This document shows positions 31,012-38,846 of a stretch of DNA of 64,000 nt, one piece after another. The notes beneath the pieces are model-generated. The model saw nothing but the letters and a program-made list of their open reading frames with translations, had not been told where the DNA came from and made no database searches. The first letter of the stretch is position 1, and each line of letters begins with the position of its first letter. The translations under genes and the position numbers were made by a program. The stretch is from Stakelama marina (GTDB lineage: Bacteria > Pseudomonadota > Alphaproteobacteria > Sphingomonadales > Sphingomonadaceae): contig NZ_JAGRQC010000004.1 of NCBI RefSeq assembly GCF_018122655.1, positions 62,001-126,000 on the forward strand, written 5' to 3'.

Positions 31012-31035
31012 CGTCGCTCCTGCGCAGGAGCGACG
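31012..31035. repeat. 24-base perfect palindrome supplying the yraN ribosome site
   Basis: CGTCGCTCCTGC and its exact complement meet without a spacer. It is a single unit of the CGTCG-type repeats at 27911-28003. On the - strand its AGGAG lies 8 bases before the yraN ATG, so a repeat appears to have become the Shine-Dalgarno of a gene. Confidence 0.75.
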
Positions 31036-31048
31036 GGTGGGCGGACGC

Positions 31049-31900
31049 TCACCGATCGTCCTTCATTGCGATGGCGCGGGCGTAGAGTTGCTTGCGGTCG
31101 AGCCCCAGCGCCTTTGCGACTTCGCCTGCGGCCTTTGCCGGGGGGAGGCGGGTCAGCGCCTCTCGCAGGGCGGCATCGGCGTCTGTCTCGCTAGGCGGCG
31201 GAGCCTCGCCGGGCGGGCCGACAATGACGACGATCTCGCCCTTGGGCGGCGCATTCTCGTAGCGGTCGGCGAGCGAAGACAGCGTGCCGGTCACGCATTC
31301 CTCGAACTTTTTGCTGATCTCACGCGCGACGCCGGCTTCGCGGTCGCCCAGCCCCTCGGCAAGCGCGCGCAGGCACGCGGCGAGGCGCGGCCCCGATTCG
31401 TAGAGGATCAGTGTCGCGCGGATATTCGCCACTTCCTCGATCGCGGCGGCGCGCGCCTGCGCCTTGGCGGGCAGGAAGCCGAGAAAGAAGAAACGGTCGG
31501 TCGGCAGGCCCGCAAGCGTCATCGCGGCGATCGCGGCGCAGGGGCCGGGAATCGTCACGACCGTGTGCCCGGCAGCGCGCGCATCGCGCACCAGCTTGTA
31601 CCCCGGATCGGAAATCAGCGGCGTGCCCGCATCGGACACCAGCGCGACGACCCTGTCGCCCATCTGCGCGACCAGGCCTGGGCGGACGGCATCGGCATTA
31701 TGGTCGTGATAGGGCGTCATCGGTCGTTTCACGCCGATATGGCGCAGCAGCTTGGCCGTTACCCGGCTGTCCTCGACCGCGATCAGGTCGGCGGCTTCCA
31801 GAACCGCCGCAGCGCGCGGGGAGAGATCGCCGAGATTGCCGATTGGCGTGGCGACGATATACAGGCCAGGAGTGAGAAGCGTATCCACAGGGAGTGTCAT
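31049..31900 (-). CDS. rsmI: 16S rRNA (cytidine 1402-2'-O)-methyltransferase
   Basis: A 283-residue SAM enzyme methylating C1402 of 16S rRNA. Family motifs are GLYIVATPIGNLGDLSPRA at the N-terminus, VALVSDAGTPLISDPGYKLV and TIPGPCAAIAAMTLAGLPTD. The ATG was chosen because it precedes the conserved core directly; further upstream codons would run into the divergent lipoprotein gene. Its start codon overlaps that gene's start on the other strand by two bases. Confidence 0.94.
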   Translation of the reverse strand: MTLPVDTLLTPGLYIVATPIGNLGDLSPRAAAVLEAADLIAVEDSRVTAKLLRHIGVKRPMTPYHDHNADAVRPGLVAQMGDRVVALVSDAGTPLISDPGYKLVRDARAAGHTVVTIPGPCAAIAAMTLAGLPTDRFFFLGFLPAKAQARAAAIEEVANIRATLILYESGPRLAACLRALAEGLGDREAGVAREISKKFEECVTGTLSSLADRYENAPPKGEIVVIVGPPGEAPPPSETDADAALREALTRLPPAKAAGEVAKALGLDRKQLYARAIAMKDDR

Positions 31901-33101
31901 GGCAGAGGCTGCATTGAAACCGCAACGGGGCAAGAGCCTCTTCCGACTGGCTGCAATGGCGGGCGCATTGGTGCTGAGCGCCTGTTCGACGCTGATTCCG
32001 CGTGGTGCGCCGCCCGTCCAGCCGCCACCGAAACAGCCGACCACATCTGCTCCCGCACCGGTGGAACCGGGCATTCCGCAGGATCAGCAGCGCCACCGCG
32101 TCGCGCTGCTCGTGCCGCTGTCGGGCAGCAATGCCGGGGTCGGCCAGTCGCTCGCCAATGCAACGCAGCTCGCGCTTCTCGATACCAAGAGCGAGAAGGT
32201 GCGCATCACGACCTATGACACCGCAGGCGGCGCCGCACAGGCCGCGCGCCGTGCGATCGCCGATGGCAACGGGCTGATTCTCGGCCCGCTCCTGTCCGAA
32301 AATGTGCGCGCGGTGGCGCCGATCGCGCGGTCGGCGCATGTGCCGGTCATCAGCTATTCGAACGATGTCGATGCGGCGGGCAACGGCGCCTTCATCATGG
32401 GCTATACGCCCAACCAGTCGATCGAACGCGTCGTGGATTATGCGGTGAAGTCGGGCATCACGCAGTTCGCGGGGCTCGTGCCCAAGGGGCTGTATGGAGA
32501 GCGTGCGTCGGCGGCATTCGTCCGCGCCGCGCGCGATGCCGGCGGACAGATCGTCTCGATCCAGAATTATGATCGCTCGCGCGCGTCGATCAACGCCGCC
32601 GTCGGCCGGTTCCCCTCCACCTCGCCGTTTCAGGCGGTGCTGATCGCCGACAGCGCGGGTACTGCGGCGGTGGCCGTTCCGCAGATTCGCAAGACTGCGG
32701 TCGGTGGCAATGCCCGCGTGCTTGGTACCGAGTTGTGGAACACCGATTCGGCGGTGGGCGACGAGGCCGCGCTGAACGGCGCGTGGTTCGCGAGCGTGCC
32801 CGACGGGCTCTACCGCCAATATGCGACCAAGTACCGGACGCGGTTCGGCAAGGCGCCGTACCGGCTGTCGAGCATCGGTTATGATTCGGTGCTGCTGACG
32901 GTGCGCATCGCGCGCGAATGGCCGATGGGCCGGCCGTTTCCGATGAACGCGCTGATGGACAAGGACGGATTTGCCGGTCTCGACGGGGCGTTCCGCTTCG
33001 ACCGTAACGGCGTCGCGCAGCGGATGCTGGAGGTGCAGGAAATTCGGGGCGGCCAAACGGTGACGATCTCGCCCGCGCCGCGCAGTTTCGCCAACCAGTA
33101 G
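31899..33101 (+). CDS. Penicillin-binding protein activator-like lipoprotein
   Basis: A 400-residue lipoprotein (LAAMAGALVLSACS lipobox, Cys near residue 29) with a Pro-rich linker and a periplasmic-binding-protein type I fold (RVALLVPLSGSNAGVGQSLAN, ITTYDTAGGAAQAARRAIAD, LILGPLLSENVRAVAPIARS). It matches the LpoA C-terminal domain family (the YraM group), which in E. coli activates PBP1A; the E. coli TPR-like N-terminal domain is absent. The ATG has GGGAG upstream. Head-to-head position with rsmI and nearness to yraN repeat the E. coli arrangement, supporting the assignment. Confidence 0.88.
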   Translation: MAEAALKPQRGKSLFRLAAMAGALVLSACSTLIPRGAPPVQPPPKQPTTSAPAPVEPGIPQDQQRHRVALLVPLSGSNAGVGQSLANATQLALLDTKSEKVRITTYDTAGGAAQAARRAIADGNGLILGPLLSENVRAVAPIARSAHVPVISYSNDVDAAGNGAFIMGYTPNQSIERVVDYAVKSGITQFAGLVPKGLYGERASAAFVRAARDAGGQIVSIQNYDRSRASINAAVGRFPSTSPFQAVLIADSAGTAAVAVPQIRKTAVGGNARVLGTELWNTDSAVGDEAALNGAWFASVPDGLYRQYATKYRTRFGKAPYRLSSIGYDSVLLTVRIAREWPMGRPFPMNALMDKDGFAGLDGAFRFDRNGVAQRMLEVQEIRGGQTVTISPAPRSFANQ

Positions 33102-33104
33102 CCG

Positions 33105-34265
33105 TCAGTCGGCGTCGCGCACGATCGTCGGCAGGATCGCGTCGAGCAGCGGCATCCCCGCTTCGGTCACGCGCAGGCGGGACGCGGACTGCTCGACAAG
33201 GCCTTCGCCTGCGAGCAGCGCGATCTTGCCGAAATCGAGAAACCGATCGGGCACCCCGTCGCCGAGCGCTGCGATCCGGTCGGTATCGATCCCCTCGTCG
33301 AGGCGGAGGCCCATCAGGATCGCCTCGACCGCGCGCACTGCTGGCCGGAGCGGTTCTTCGGACCGGATGCCATGGCCATTCCGCGCCATCGCAGCCATCC
33401 AGTTTTCGGGCTTTTTGTGGCGAAAGGTGGCTAGTTGGCCGCGCCGGCCATGCGCGCCGGGGCCGATGCCGGCATAATCGTGATAGCGCCAATAGGCGAG
33501 GTTGTGGCGGCTTTCCTGACCGGGGCGGGCATGGTTCGAGATTTCATAGGCCGGCAGCCCGGCTGCGGCAGTCATCTCGCGCGTGGCAGCGAAAAGGTCG
33601 GCGGCTTCATCGCCTTCGGGAAGGACGAGTTCGCCCTTCGCCGCCAGCGTCGCAAAGCGTGTGCCGGGCTCGATCGTCAACTGATAGAGCGACAGGTGAT
33701 CGGTGCCGAAGGCGAGCGCGCGATCCAGTTCCTGCCGCCACGCCGCAAGCGACTGGTCGGGCCGCGCGCAGATCAGGTCGAAACTGACCCGTTCGAACAC
33801 CGTTTGCGCAGTGTCGAGCGCACGCAAGCCTTCGGCGACGTCATGGGCACGGCCGAGGAAGCGCAGCGCAGCATCATCGAGCGCCTGCAGGCCCAGCGAC
33901 ACGCGGTTGACGCCCGCGCGGGCGAGGTCGGCGAAGCGCGCGGCTTCGACCGAGGAGGGATTGGCCTCCAGCGTAATCTCGATCCGCTCGTCCGCCGGCC
34001 AGTGCCCGGTCGCCGCGTCGATCAGCGCCGCGACTGTGGCGGGGGGCATCAGCGAGGGCGTGCCGCCGCCGAAGAAGATAGAACCCAGCCGCCGTCCCGG
34101 CAGCAGCGCCGCCTCGTGCGCCATGTCGGCAAGCAGCGCATCCAGCCATGCCGTCTGATCGACCGTATCGCGGACATGGCTGTTGAAGTCGCAATAGGGG
34201 CATTTCGAGACGCAGAACGGCCAGTGGATATAAAGCGCGAGCGGCGGCGTTTGGTCGGCGTTCAT
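33105..34265 (-). CDS. hemW: Radical SAM heme chaperone HemW
   Basis: A 386-residue member of the coproporphyrinogen dehydrogenase-like family. The N-terminus has the radical SAM cluster motif YIHWPFCVSKCPYCDFNSHV (Cys at CxxxCxxC). Later sequences include FFGGGTPSLMPP and LEANPSSVEAARFADLARAG. HemW inserts heme into respiratory proteins; the true HemN has extra motifs not seen here. The ATG is 12 bases from the divergent CAP-domain gene. An rph-rdgB-hemW order is common in alphaproteobacteria; here a CAP gene on the other strand interrupts it. Confidence 0.94.
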   Translation of the reverse strand: MNADQTPPLALYIHWPFCVSKCPYCDFNSHVRDTVDQTAWLDALLADMAHEAALLPGRRLGSIFFGGGTPSLMPPATVAALIDAATGHWPADERIEITLEANPSSVEAARFADLARAGVNRVSLGLQALDDAALRFLGRAHDVAEGLRALDTAQTVFERVSFDLICARPDQSLAAWRQELDRALAFGTDHLSLYQLTIEPGTRFATLAAKGELVLPEGDEAADLFAATREMTAAAGLPAYEISNHARPGQESRHNLAYWRYHDYAGIGPGAHGRRGQLATFRHKKPENWMAAMARNGHGIRSEEPLRPAVRAVEAILMGLRLDEGIDTDRIAALGDGVPDRFLDFGKIALLAGEGLVEQSASRLRVTEAGMPLLDAILPTIVRDAD

Positions 34266-34277
34266 GGCAGGGGCGAT

Positions 34278-34871
34278 ATGGCGATGCGAATGAAAGTGCG
34301 AAAGTCCTGGGCGGTTCTCGCCGCCGCGATTGCCGCTACGGGTTGCGTGCCGGCGTCGCAAGGCCCCGATACCGTGGTCGAGCCGCGCTCCTTTTCCGGC
34401 GATGCGCCGCGTGGGAGCGCCTTGCTGCGTTCTGCCATGGTCGAGGGGCATAATCGCGCCCGGCAAGATGTCGGCATGGCACCGCTACGCTGGGACCAGA
34501 CGCTTGCCGCCGACGCGCAGCGTTATGCCGACGAACTGGCGCGTACCGGCCGCTACCGACATTCCGAGGCGCAGACGCGCGGCAACGAACCCGAGGGCGA
34601 GAACCTGTTTCGCGGCACGCGCGGAGCCTATCGCTACAGCGAAATGGTTCAGCTCTGGATCGACGAGAAGCGCTATTTCAAACGCGGCATCACGCCCGAT
34701 TTCTCGACGACCGGCAACTGGCGCGACGTATCGCACTATACGCAGATCGTGTGGTGGAACACGCGCCGCTTCGGTTGCGGCTTCGCCAGCAGCCGTACCA
34801 GCGACTATCTCGTCTGCCGCTATGCCCCGCCGGGCAATGTCGTCGGCGAGGATGTGTTCGGCGGACGTTGA
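34278..34871 (+). CDS. CAP/SCP-domain lipoprotein
   Basis: A 197-residue exported protein. The N-terminus has Arg/Lys then WAVLAAAIAATGC, a probable lipobox with Cys near residue 23. The CAP (SCP/PR-1) domain shows the family sequence MVEGHNRARQDVGMAPLRWD, the signature NEPEGENLF and the C-terminal HYTQIVWWNTRRFGCG. The cavity His and Glu of CAP proteins are present. The molecular role of bacterial CAP proteins is largely unknown. The first of three in-frame ATG codons has AGGGG upstream. Confidence 0.9.
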   Translation: MAMRMKVRKSWAVLAAAIAATGCVPASQGPDTVVEPRSFSGDAPRGSALLRSAMVEGHNRARQDVGMAPLRWDQTLAADAQRYADELARTGRYRHSEAQTRGNEPEGENLFRGTRGAYRYSEMVQLWIDEKRYFKRGITPDFSTTGNWRDVSHYTQIVWWNTRRFGCGFASSRTSDYLVCRYAPPGNVVGEDVFGGR

Positions 34872-34875
34872 TCGA

Positions 34876-35541
34876 TCAGAATACCGCTTCGACAAGCTGG
34901 CGGAAGGCGTCGGCGCGGTGGCTCATGCCGTGCTTTTTTCCCGGGTCCATCTCACCGAAGGTCTCGCTTTCGCCCTCGGGCTGGAAGACGGGGTCGTAGC
35001 CGAAGCCCTTGTCGCCGCGCGGTGGCCAGACGAGGTGCCCCTCGACCTTGCCCTCGAACCATTCGACATGGCCATCGGGCCAGGCGAGCGCGAGCGTGCA
35101 TACGAAATGCGCTGCGCGGCTGACATCGGGGCCCTGTTCGGCGAGCTTGCCCTCGACCTTGCCCATGGCGAGATACCAGTCGCGTCCCGGCGGGCCTTCG
35201 AGCGGCTGCCGCTCTGCCCAGTCGGCGGTATAGACGCCGGGCGCACCTGCCAGCGCCTCGACGCACAGACCACTGTCGTCGGACAGCGCGGGCAGGCCCG
35301 ACAGGTCGGCTGCCTGCATCGCCTTCAACTCGGCATTGGCGTAAAAGGTCGTGCCGTTCTCGACCGGCACCGGCAGATCGAGTTCGGCCGCTGACACCGC
35401 CTCGACGCCATAGGGCTTCAGCAGGTCGCGGATTTCGCGAACCTTGCCCTCATTATGGCTGGCGATGACCAGCTTGCCCGGTTCGAGCTTGCGGATCGCC
35501 TGCGGCGCGTCGCCGCCGATACCTTCGTCGGGGCCGCTCAC
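34876..35541 (-). CDS. rdgB: XTP/dITP diphosphatase (RdgB/HAM1)
   Basis: A 221-residue non-canonical purine NTP pyrophosphatase that keeps ITP and XTP out of nucleic acids. Family motifs are [19 protein letters not shown] at the N-terminus, [20 protein letters not shown] and [14 protein letters not shown]. The C-terminus [16 protein letters not shown] is typical. Its ATG overlaps the stop of rph by 4 bases (ATGA), implying translational coupling. Confidence 0.96.
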   Translation of the reverse strand: MSGPDEGIGGDAPQAIRKLEPGKLVIASHNEGKVREIRDLLKPYGVEAVSAAELDLPVPVENGTTFYANAELKAMQAADLSGLPALSDDSGLCVEALAGAPGVYTADWAERQPLEGPPGRDWYLAMGKVEGKLAEQGPDVSRAAHFVCTLALAWPDGHVEWFEGKVEGHLVWPPRGDKGFGYDPVFQPEGESETFGEMDPGKKHGMSHRADAFRQLVEAVF

Positions 35542-36254
35542 TTGCCCACTGCCTTCAACTGAGCGGCGAATATGTCGTTACAGCCGATCCGTGCGAGGCG
35601 GAGCAGGCGGAGCAGCCCTTCCTCGTCATAGGTCGCGCCTTCGGCCGTCGCCTGCGCCTCGGCGATATTGCCGTCGGAAAGCAGCACGAAATTGGCGTCG
35701 GCATCGGCATTCGAATCCTCGTCATAATCGAGGTCGAGCACCGGGTTGCCCTGATAGATGCCGCAGCTGATCGCCGCGACCTGCTGCCGAATCGGATCGG
35801 TTTCGATGTCGCCGGCGGCGATCAGCTTGTCGACTGCCAGCCGCAATGCGACCCATGCACCGGAAATCGAAGCGGTGCGCGTGCCGCCATCGGCCTGGAT
35901 AACGTCGCAATCGAGCGTGATCTGACGCTCGCCGAGCAGCTTCAGGTCGGTAACGGCGCGCAGCGAGCGACCGATCAGGCGCTGGATTTCCTGCGTGCGG
36001 CCCGACTGCTTGCCGCGTGCCGCTTCACGGTTGCCGCGCGTGTGCGTGGCGCGGGGCAGCATGCCGTATTCGGCGGTCACCCAACCTTCGCCCTTGCCGC
36101 GCAACCAGGGCGGAAGGCGCTCTTCGACGCTGGCGGTCACGAGGACGCGGGTGTCGCCGAATCCGATCAGCACCGATCCTTCGGCGTGACGCGTGAAATT
36201 CGGTTCGATGCTGATTTCCCGCATCTGGTCGGGGGCGCGGCCGGATGGGCGCAT
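35538..36254 (-). CDS. rph: Ribonuclease PH
   Basis: A 238-residue phosphorolytic 3'-5' exoribonuclease trimming tRNA 3' ends. Typical sequences are the N-terminal [19 protein letters not shown], the phosphate-binding [20 protein letters not shown] and [18 protein letters not shown]. The ATG chosen has GGAG at good spacing; an upstream in-frame start lacks one. It overlaps rdgB by 4 bases and is divergent from hrcA-grpE, a standard alphaproteobacterial layout. Confidence 0.97.
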   Translation of the reverse strand: MRPSGRAPDQMREISIEPNFTRHAEGSVLIGFGDTRVLVTASVEERLPPWLRGKGEGWVTAEYGMLPRATHTRGNREAARGKQSGRTQEIQRLIGRSLRAVTDLKLLGERQITLDCDVIQADGGTRTASISGAWVALRLAVDKLIAAGDIETDPIRQQVAAISCGIYQGNPVLDLDYDEDSNADADANFVLLSDGNIAEAQATAEGATYDEEGLLRLLRLARIGCNDIFAAQLKAVGK

Positions 36255-36619
36255 ATTGGCAATCTCCTTTGTTTGACCCGGCACCTAAGGCCTGTCCATG
36301 CAGGATTAAAGTGTCGGGATCGTCCTGTCGTGTTCGTCCGGCAAGGAAGGTTGCGCATCGGGTAGCGGAGCTACCCGTCAGCGGCCTGACGCTGCCGGTG
36401 GGCACGACAGGACGACCGCCTTGCGGCGGACCGCTTGTGGTGCAGGGCGGCGTCGCTCGTCGGTCGAGATGCCTAGGCATCGCTCCGCTCCTCGCTCCTT
36501 GCCCTGCACCACAAGCGGCTCCGTCACGACACGTTAATCCTGTATGGACAGGCCCTAGACGGCAAGAACGCAACGCGCCAGTGTCGCGCGCCGATCCGAA
36601 GTATTTGGGAGTATGTGTG
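36255..36619. other. Gene-free region between rph and the DUF6438 lipoprotein
   Basis: These 365 bases hold the nested inverted-repeat element (36285-36558) and little else. The 30 bases at the rph side include its Shine-Dalgarno sequence. The 61 bases at the other side contain GGGAG before the lipoprotein start. No open frame here looks like a gene. Confidence 0.75.
36285..36558. repeat. 274-base element of nested inverted repeats
   Basis: The ends form an imperfect outer stem (CTAAGGCCTGTCCATGCAGG at 36285 onward against CCTGTATGGACAGGCCCTAG ending 36558). Inside are two independent arms. Arm one pairs CGTCCTGTCGTG (36321-36332) with CACGACAGGACG (36403-36414) and contains the perfect hairpin CGGGTAGC-GGA-GCTACCCG (36359-36377). 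Arm two pairs 18 perfect bases (36431-36448 with 36501-36518) and contains the palindrome GATGCCTAGGCATC (36468-36481). The whole could fold as a cloverleaf in RNA or as a cruciform in DNA. A non-autonomous mobile element or a structured RNA are both possible. Confidence 0.85.
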
Positions 36620-37105
36620 ATGCGGTTTCTGGTGCTGGCAATGGTCGCGCTTCTGGGCGGATGCGCCGTGTCGATGAATTCGACAGTCGATCAGATGGAG
36701 CTTGCGACGATTCGCTACACGACCTCGCCATGCTTCGGCGCCTGTCCGGTCTACAGCGTTACGGTCGGCAGGGACGGCCACGGCGTGTTCGACGGCAAAC
36801 GCTATACCGCGGTGAGCGGAAAGCGCGATTTCGACGTCAGCCCGGCGCAGTTCGAGGCGTTCAAGCGCGCACTCGCGCCCTATCGTCCGACGGCGGGTGA
36901 AACGGTCCACAAGCCCGGCACCAATTGCGATCATGTCGCGACCGACATGCCGAGCGTCGAAGTGGTCTGGACGCAGGGCAATGGCCGGTCGCAGCGGCTG
37001 TATCATTATTTCGGCTGCGACTTGCAGAAATATGCCGGGCTGGCGCAGGCCTTGCGGCAGGCGCCCGACACCCTGCCGATCGCCGCCATGATCGGTCACC
37101 GTTGA
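36620..37105 (+). CDS. DUF6438-type lipoprotein
   Basis: A 161-residue predicted lipoprotein (FLVLAMVALLGGCAVS, Cys near residue 15). The mature part has the pattern IRYTTSPCFGACPVYSVTV and DGKRYTAVSGKRDF that I associate with the DUF6438 domain, with Cys pair CFGAC and a later Cys in GTNCDHVATD and FGCDLQ. No function is known for the domain. The ATG is preceded by GGGAG at 8 bases; a GTG directly before it is an alternative. Confidence 0.82.
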   Translation: MRFLVLAMVALLGGCAVSMNSTVDQMELATIRYTTSPCFGACPVYSVTVGRDGHGVFDGKRYTAVSGKRDFDVSPAQFEAFKRALAPYRPTAGETVHKPGTNCDHVATDMPSVEVVWTQGNGRSQRLYHYFGCDLQKYAGLAQALRQAPDTLPIAAMIGHR

Positions 37106-37136
37106 GCGGAAGGCGGCCGATGCCTAAATTCGTATC

Positions 37137-38180
37137 ATGACGACGCCGCCGATCACCGAACTGAGCGAACGCGCGCGTGATGTATTTCGCATCGCGGTCG
37201 AAACCTATCTCGATTCGGGCCAGCCGGTGGGATCGCGCACGCTGTCGAAGCTGTCGGGGCTCAACTTGTCGCCGGCGTCGATTCGCAACGTCATGCAGGA
37301 TCTGGAGGAACTGGGGCTTCTTGCCGCGCCGCATACCAGCGCGGGGCGGATGCCGACCGATCACGGGCTGCGGCTATTCGTCGACGGCATGATGCAGGCG
37401 ATGGAGCCGAGCGCGGAGGAGCGCGCGGCCATCGAACGCCGTGCGGGAGAGGCGGGCTCGCTCGAAGAAGCGTTGTCGAACACCACCGCGGCGCTGTCCG
37501 GACTGTCTGCCTGTGCCGGCATGGTCCTCGTTCCCAAGCATGAGCCGGTGCTGCGCCAGTTCAGTTTCGTGCCGCTGTCCGACGACCGCGCGCTTGCCGT
37601 TCTGGTCGGCGATGACGGATCGGTGGAGAATCGCGTGGTCGATCTGCCGCCCGGCCTCAATCACGAAGCGCTGATCGCCGCAGGCAACTATCTGACCGCG
37701 ACACTTGGCGGCGCGACGCTTGCAGAGGCGCGCAAGCGAATTGCGCGGCAGATTCGCGACGAGCAGGCCGCACTCGACAGCGCGGCGAGGGCGCTTGTCG
37801 AACGCGGTATCGCCGTGTGGACCGAAGATGGCGATCACCGCCCGGTGCTGATCGTGCGCGGGCAGGCGCGCCTGCTCGACGAAGCGGCCGCCGACGATCT
37901 CGAGCGCGTGCAGCAATTGCTCGAGGAACTGGAGGGCAAGCAGGAGATTGCGCGTCTTCTCGATAGCGCGCGCGAAGGCGATGCGGCGCGAATCTTCATC
38001 GGCGCGGAGAACAAGCTGTTCGCGCTTTCCGGGTCGTCGGTGATCGCGAAGCCGGTTCGTGCGTTGGACGGTCGGGTGGTCGGCGTGGTGGGTGTGATCG
38101 GCCCGACAAGGTTGAACTATGCGCGCGTCGTACCCATGGTGGATTTCACAGCGGCGACCGTGGCCAGATTGCTGGCCTGA
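37137..38180 (+). CDS. hrcA: Heat-inducible transcription repressor HrcA
   Basis: A 347-residue repressor of heat-shock operons through CIRCE sites. The winged-helix N-terminus has ETYLDSGQPVGSRTLSKLSG and LSPASIRNVMQDLEELGLL, followed by HTSAGRMPTDHGLRLFVDGM. The C-terminus has VIGPTRLNYARVVPMVDF. Length is normal. No CIRCE (TTAGCACTC-N9-GAGTGCTAA) is seen before it, so autorepression is not evident at this promoter. It precedes grpE by 27 bases. Confidence 0.96.
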   Translation: MTTPPITELSERARDVFRIAVETYLDSGQPVGSRTLSKLSGLNLSPASIRNVMQDLEELGLLAAPHTSAGRMPTDHGLRLFVDGMMQAMEPSAEERAAIERRAGEAGSLEEALSNTTAALSGLSACAGMVLVPKHEPVLRQFSFVPLSDDRALAVLVGDDGSVENRVVDLPPGLNHEALIAAGNYLTATLGGATLAEARKRIARQIRDEQAALDSAARALVERGIAVWTEDGDHRPVLIVRGQARLLDEAAADDLERVQQLLEELEGKQEIARLLDSAREGDAARIFIGAENKLFALSGSSVIAKPVRALDGRVVGVVGVIGPTRLNYARVVPMVDFTAATVARLLA

Positions 38181-38207
38181 GGCGCTTTCAGACAAGAACA
38201 GGAAATT

Positions 38208-38792
38208 ATGAGCGACAACGACAAGATCGATTCCGCCGCCGCGAACGAGCGCGAGGATCTTCGCGAGGAAACCGCCGAACAGGCGCCCGAAGTGGCCGAG
38301 CATGACGAAGCTGCCGCGCGCATCGCGGAGCTGGAGGCCGAACTCGCCGAGGCACGCCAGGCGGTACAATATGCGCAGGCCGAGGTGCAGAATGTCCGCC
38401 GCCGCGCCGAGCGCGAGGCACAGGACGCGCGTTCCTATGCGGCCACCGGGTTCGCACGCGACATCCTGTCGGTGGCCGATAATCTGACGCGCGCGCTCGC
38501 GGCGATGCCCGACGCGCTGCGCCAGGACGAAAAGAACAAGGGGCTCGTCACCGGTCTGGAGGCGACGGGCCGCGAGCTCGAAACGGTGTTCGGTCGCCAC
38601 GGTATCGTCAAGGTAACGGCGTTGGGCGAGCCGCTCGATCCCAATCGCCACCAGGCGATGATGGAAGTGCCGAGCGCGGATGCCGAGCCCGGCACGATCG
38701 TTCAGGAAATCCAGACCGGATACATGATCAAGGATCGCCTGCTCCGCCCGGCGCTGGTCGGCGTGGCGAAGAAGCCCGACGCCGAGGGCTGA
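38208..38792 (+). CDS. grpE: Co-chaperone GrpE
   Basis: A 194-residue nucleotide-exchange factor for DnaK. It has an acidic N-terminus and a long helix (ARIAELEAELAEARQAVQYA) leading to YAQAEVQNVRRRAEREAQDA. The C-terminal beta domain ends with the family sequence EIQTGYMIKDRLLRPALVGV. Length is normal. It follows hrcA as in many alphaproteobacteria. Confidence 0.97.
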   Translation: MSDNDKIDSAAANEREDLREETAEQAPEVAEHDEAAARIAELEAELAEARQAVQYAQAEVQNVRRRAEREAQDARSYAATGFARDILSVADNLTRALAAMPDALRQDEKNKGLVTGLEATGRELETVFGRHGIVKVTALGEPLDPNRHQAMMEVPSADAEPGTIVQEIQTGYMIKDRLLRPALVGVAKKPDAEG

Positions 38793-38846
38793 CGGTTGCA
38801 GGGGGCGGGGTGACGCGCATCCCGCCTTCGCCTATCCCGTTCGATC

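Noticed and set aside
31698..33056. A 452-residue open frame opposite the PBP-activator gene
   Set aside because: The activator gene has a lipobox and fold motifs; the antisense frame is Arg/His-rich and would also cross rsmI.
37106..37136. Possible CIRCE operator before hrcA
   Set aside because: The expected TTAGCACTC-N9-GAGTGCTAA is not present in this gap.
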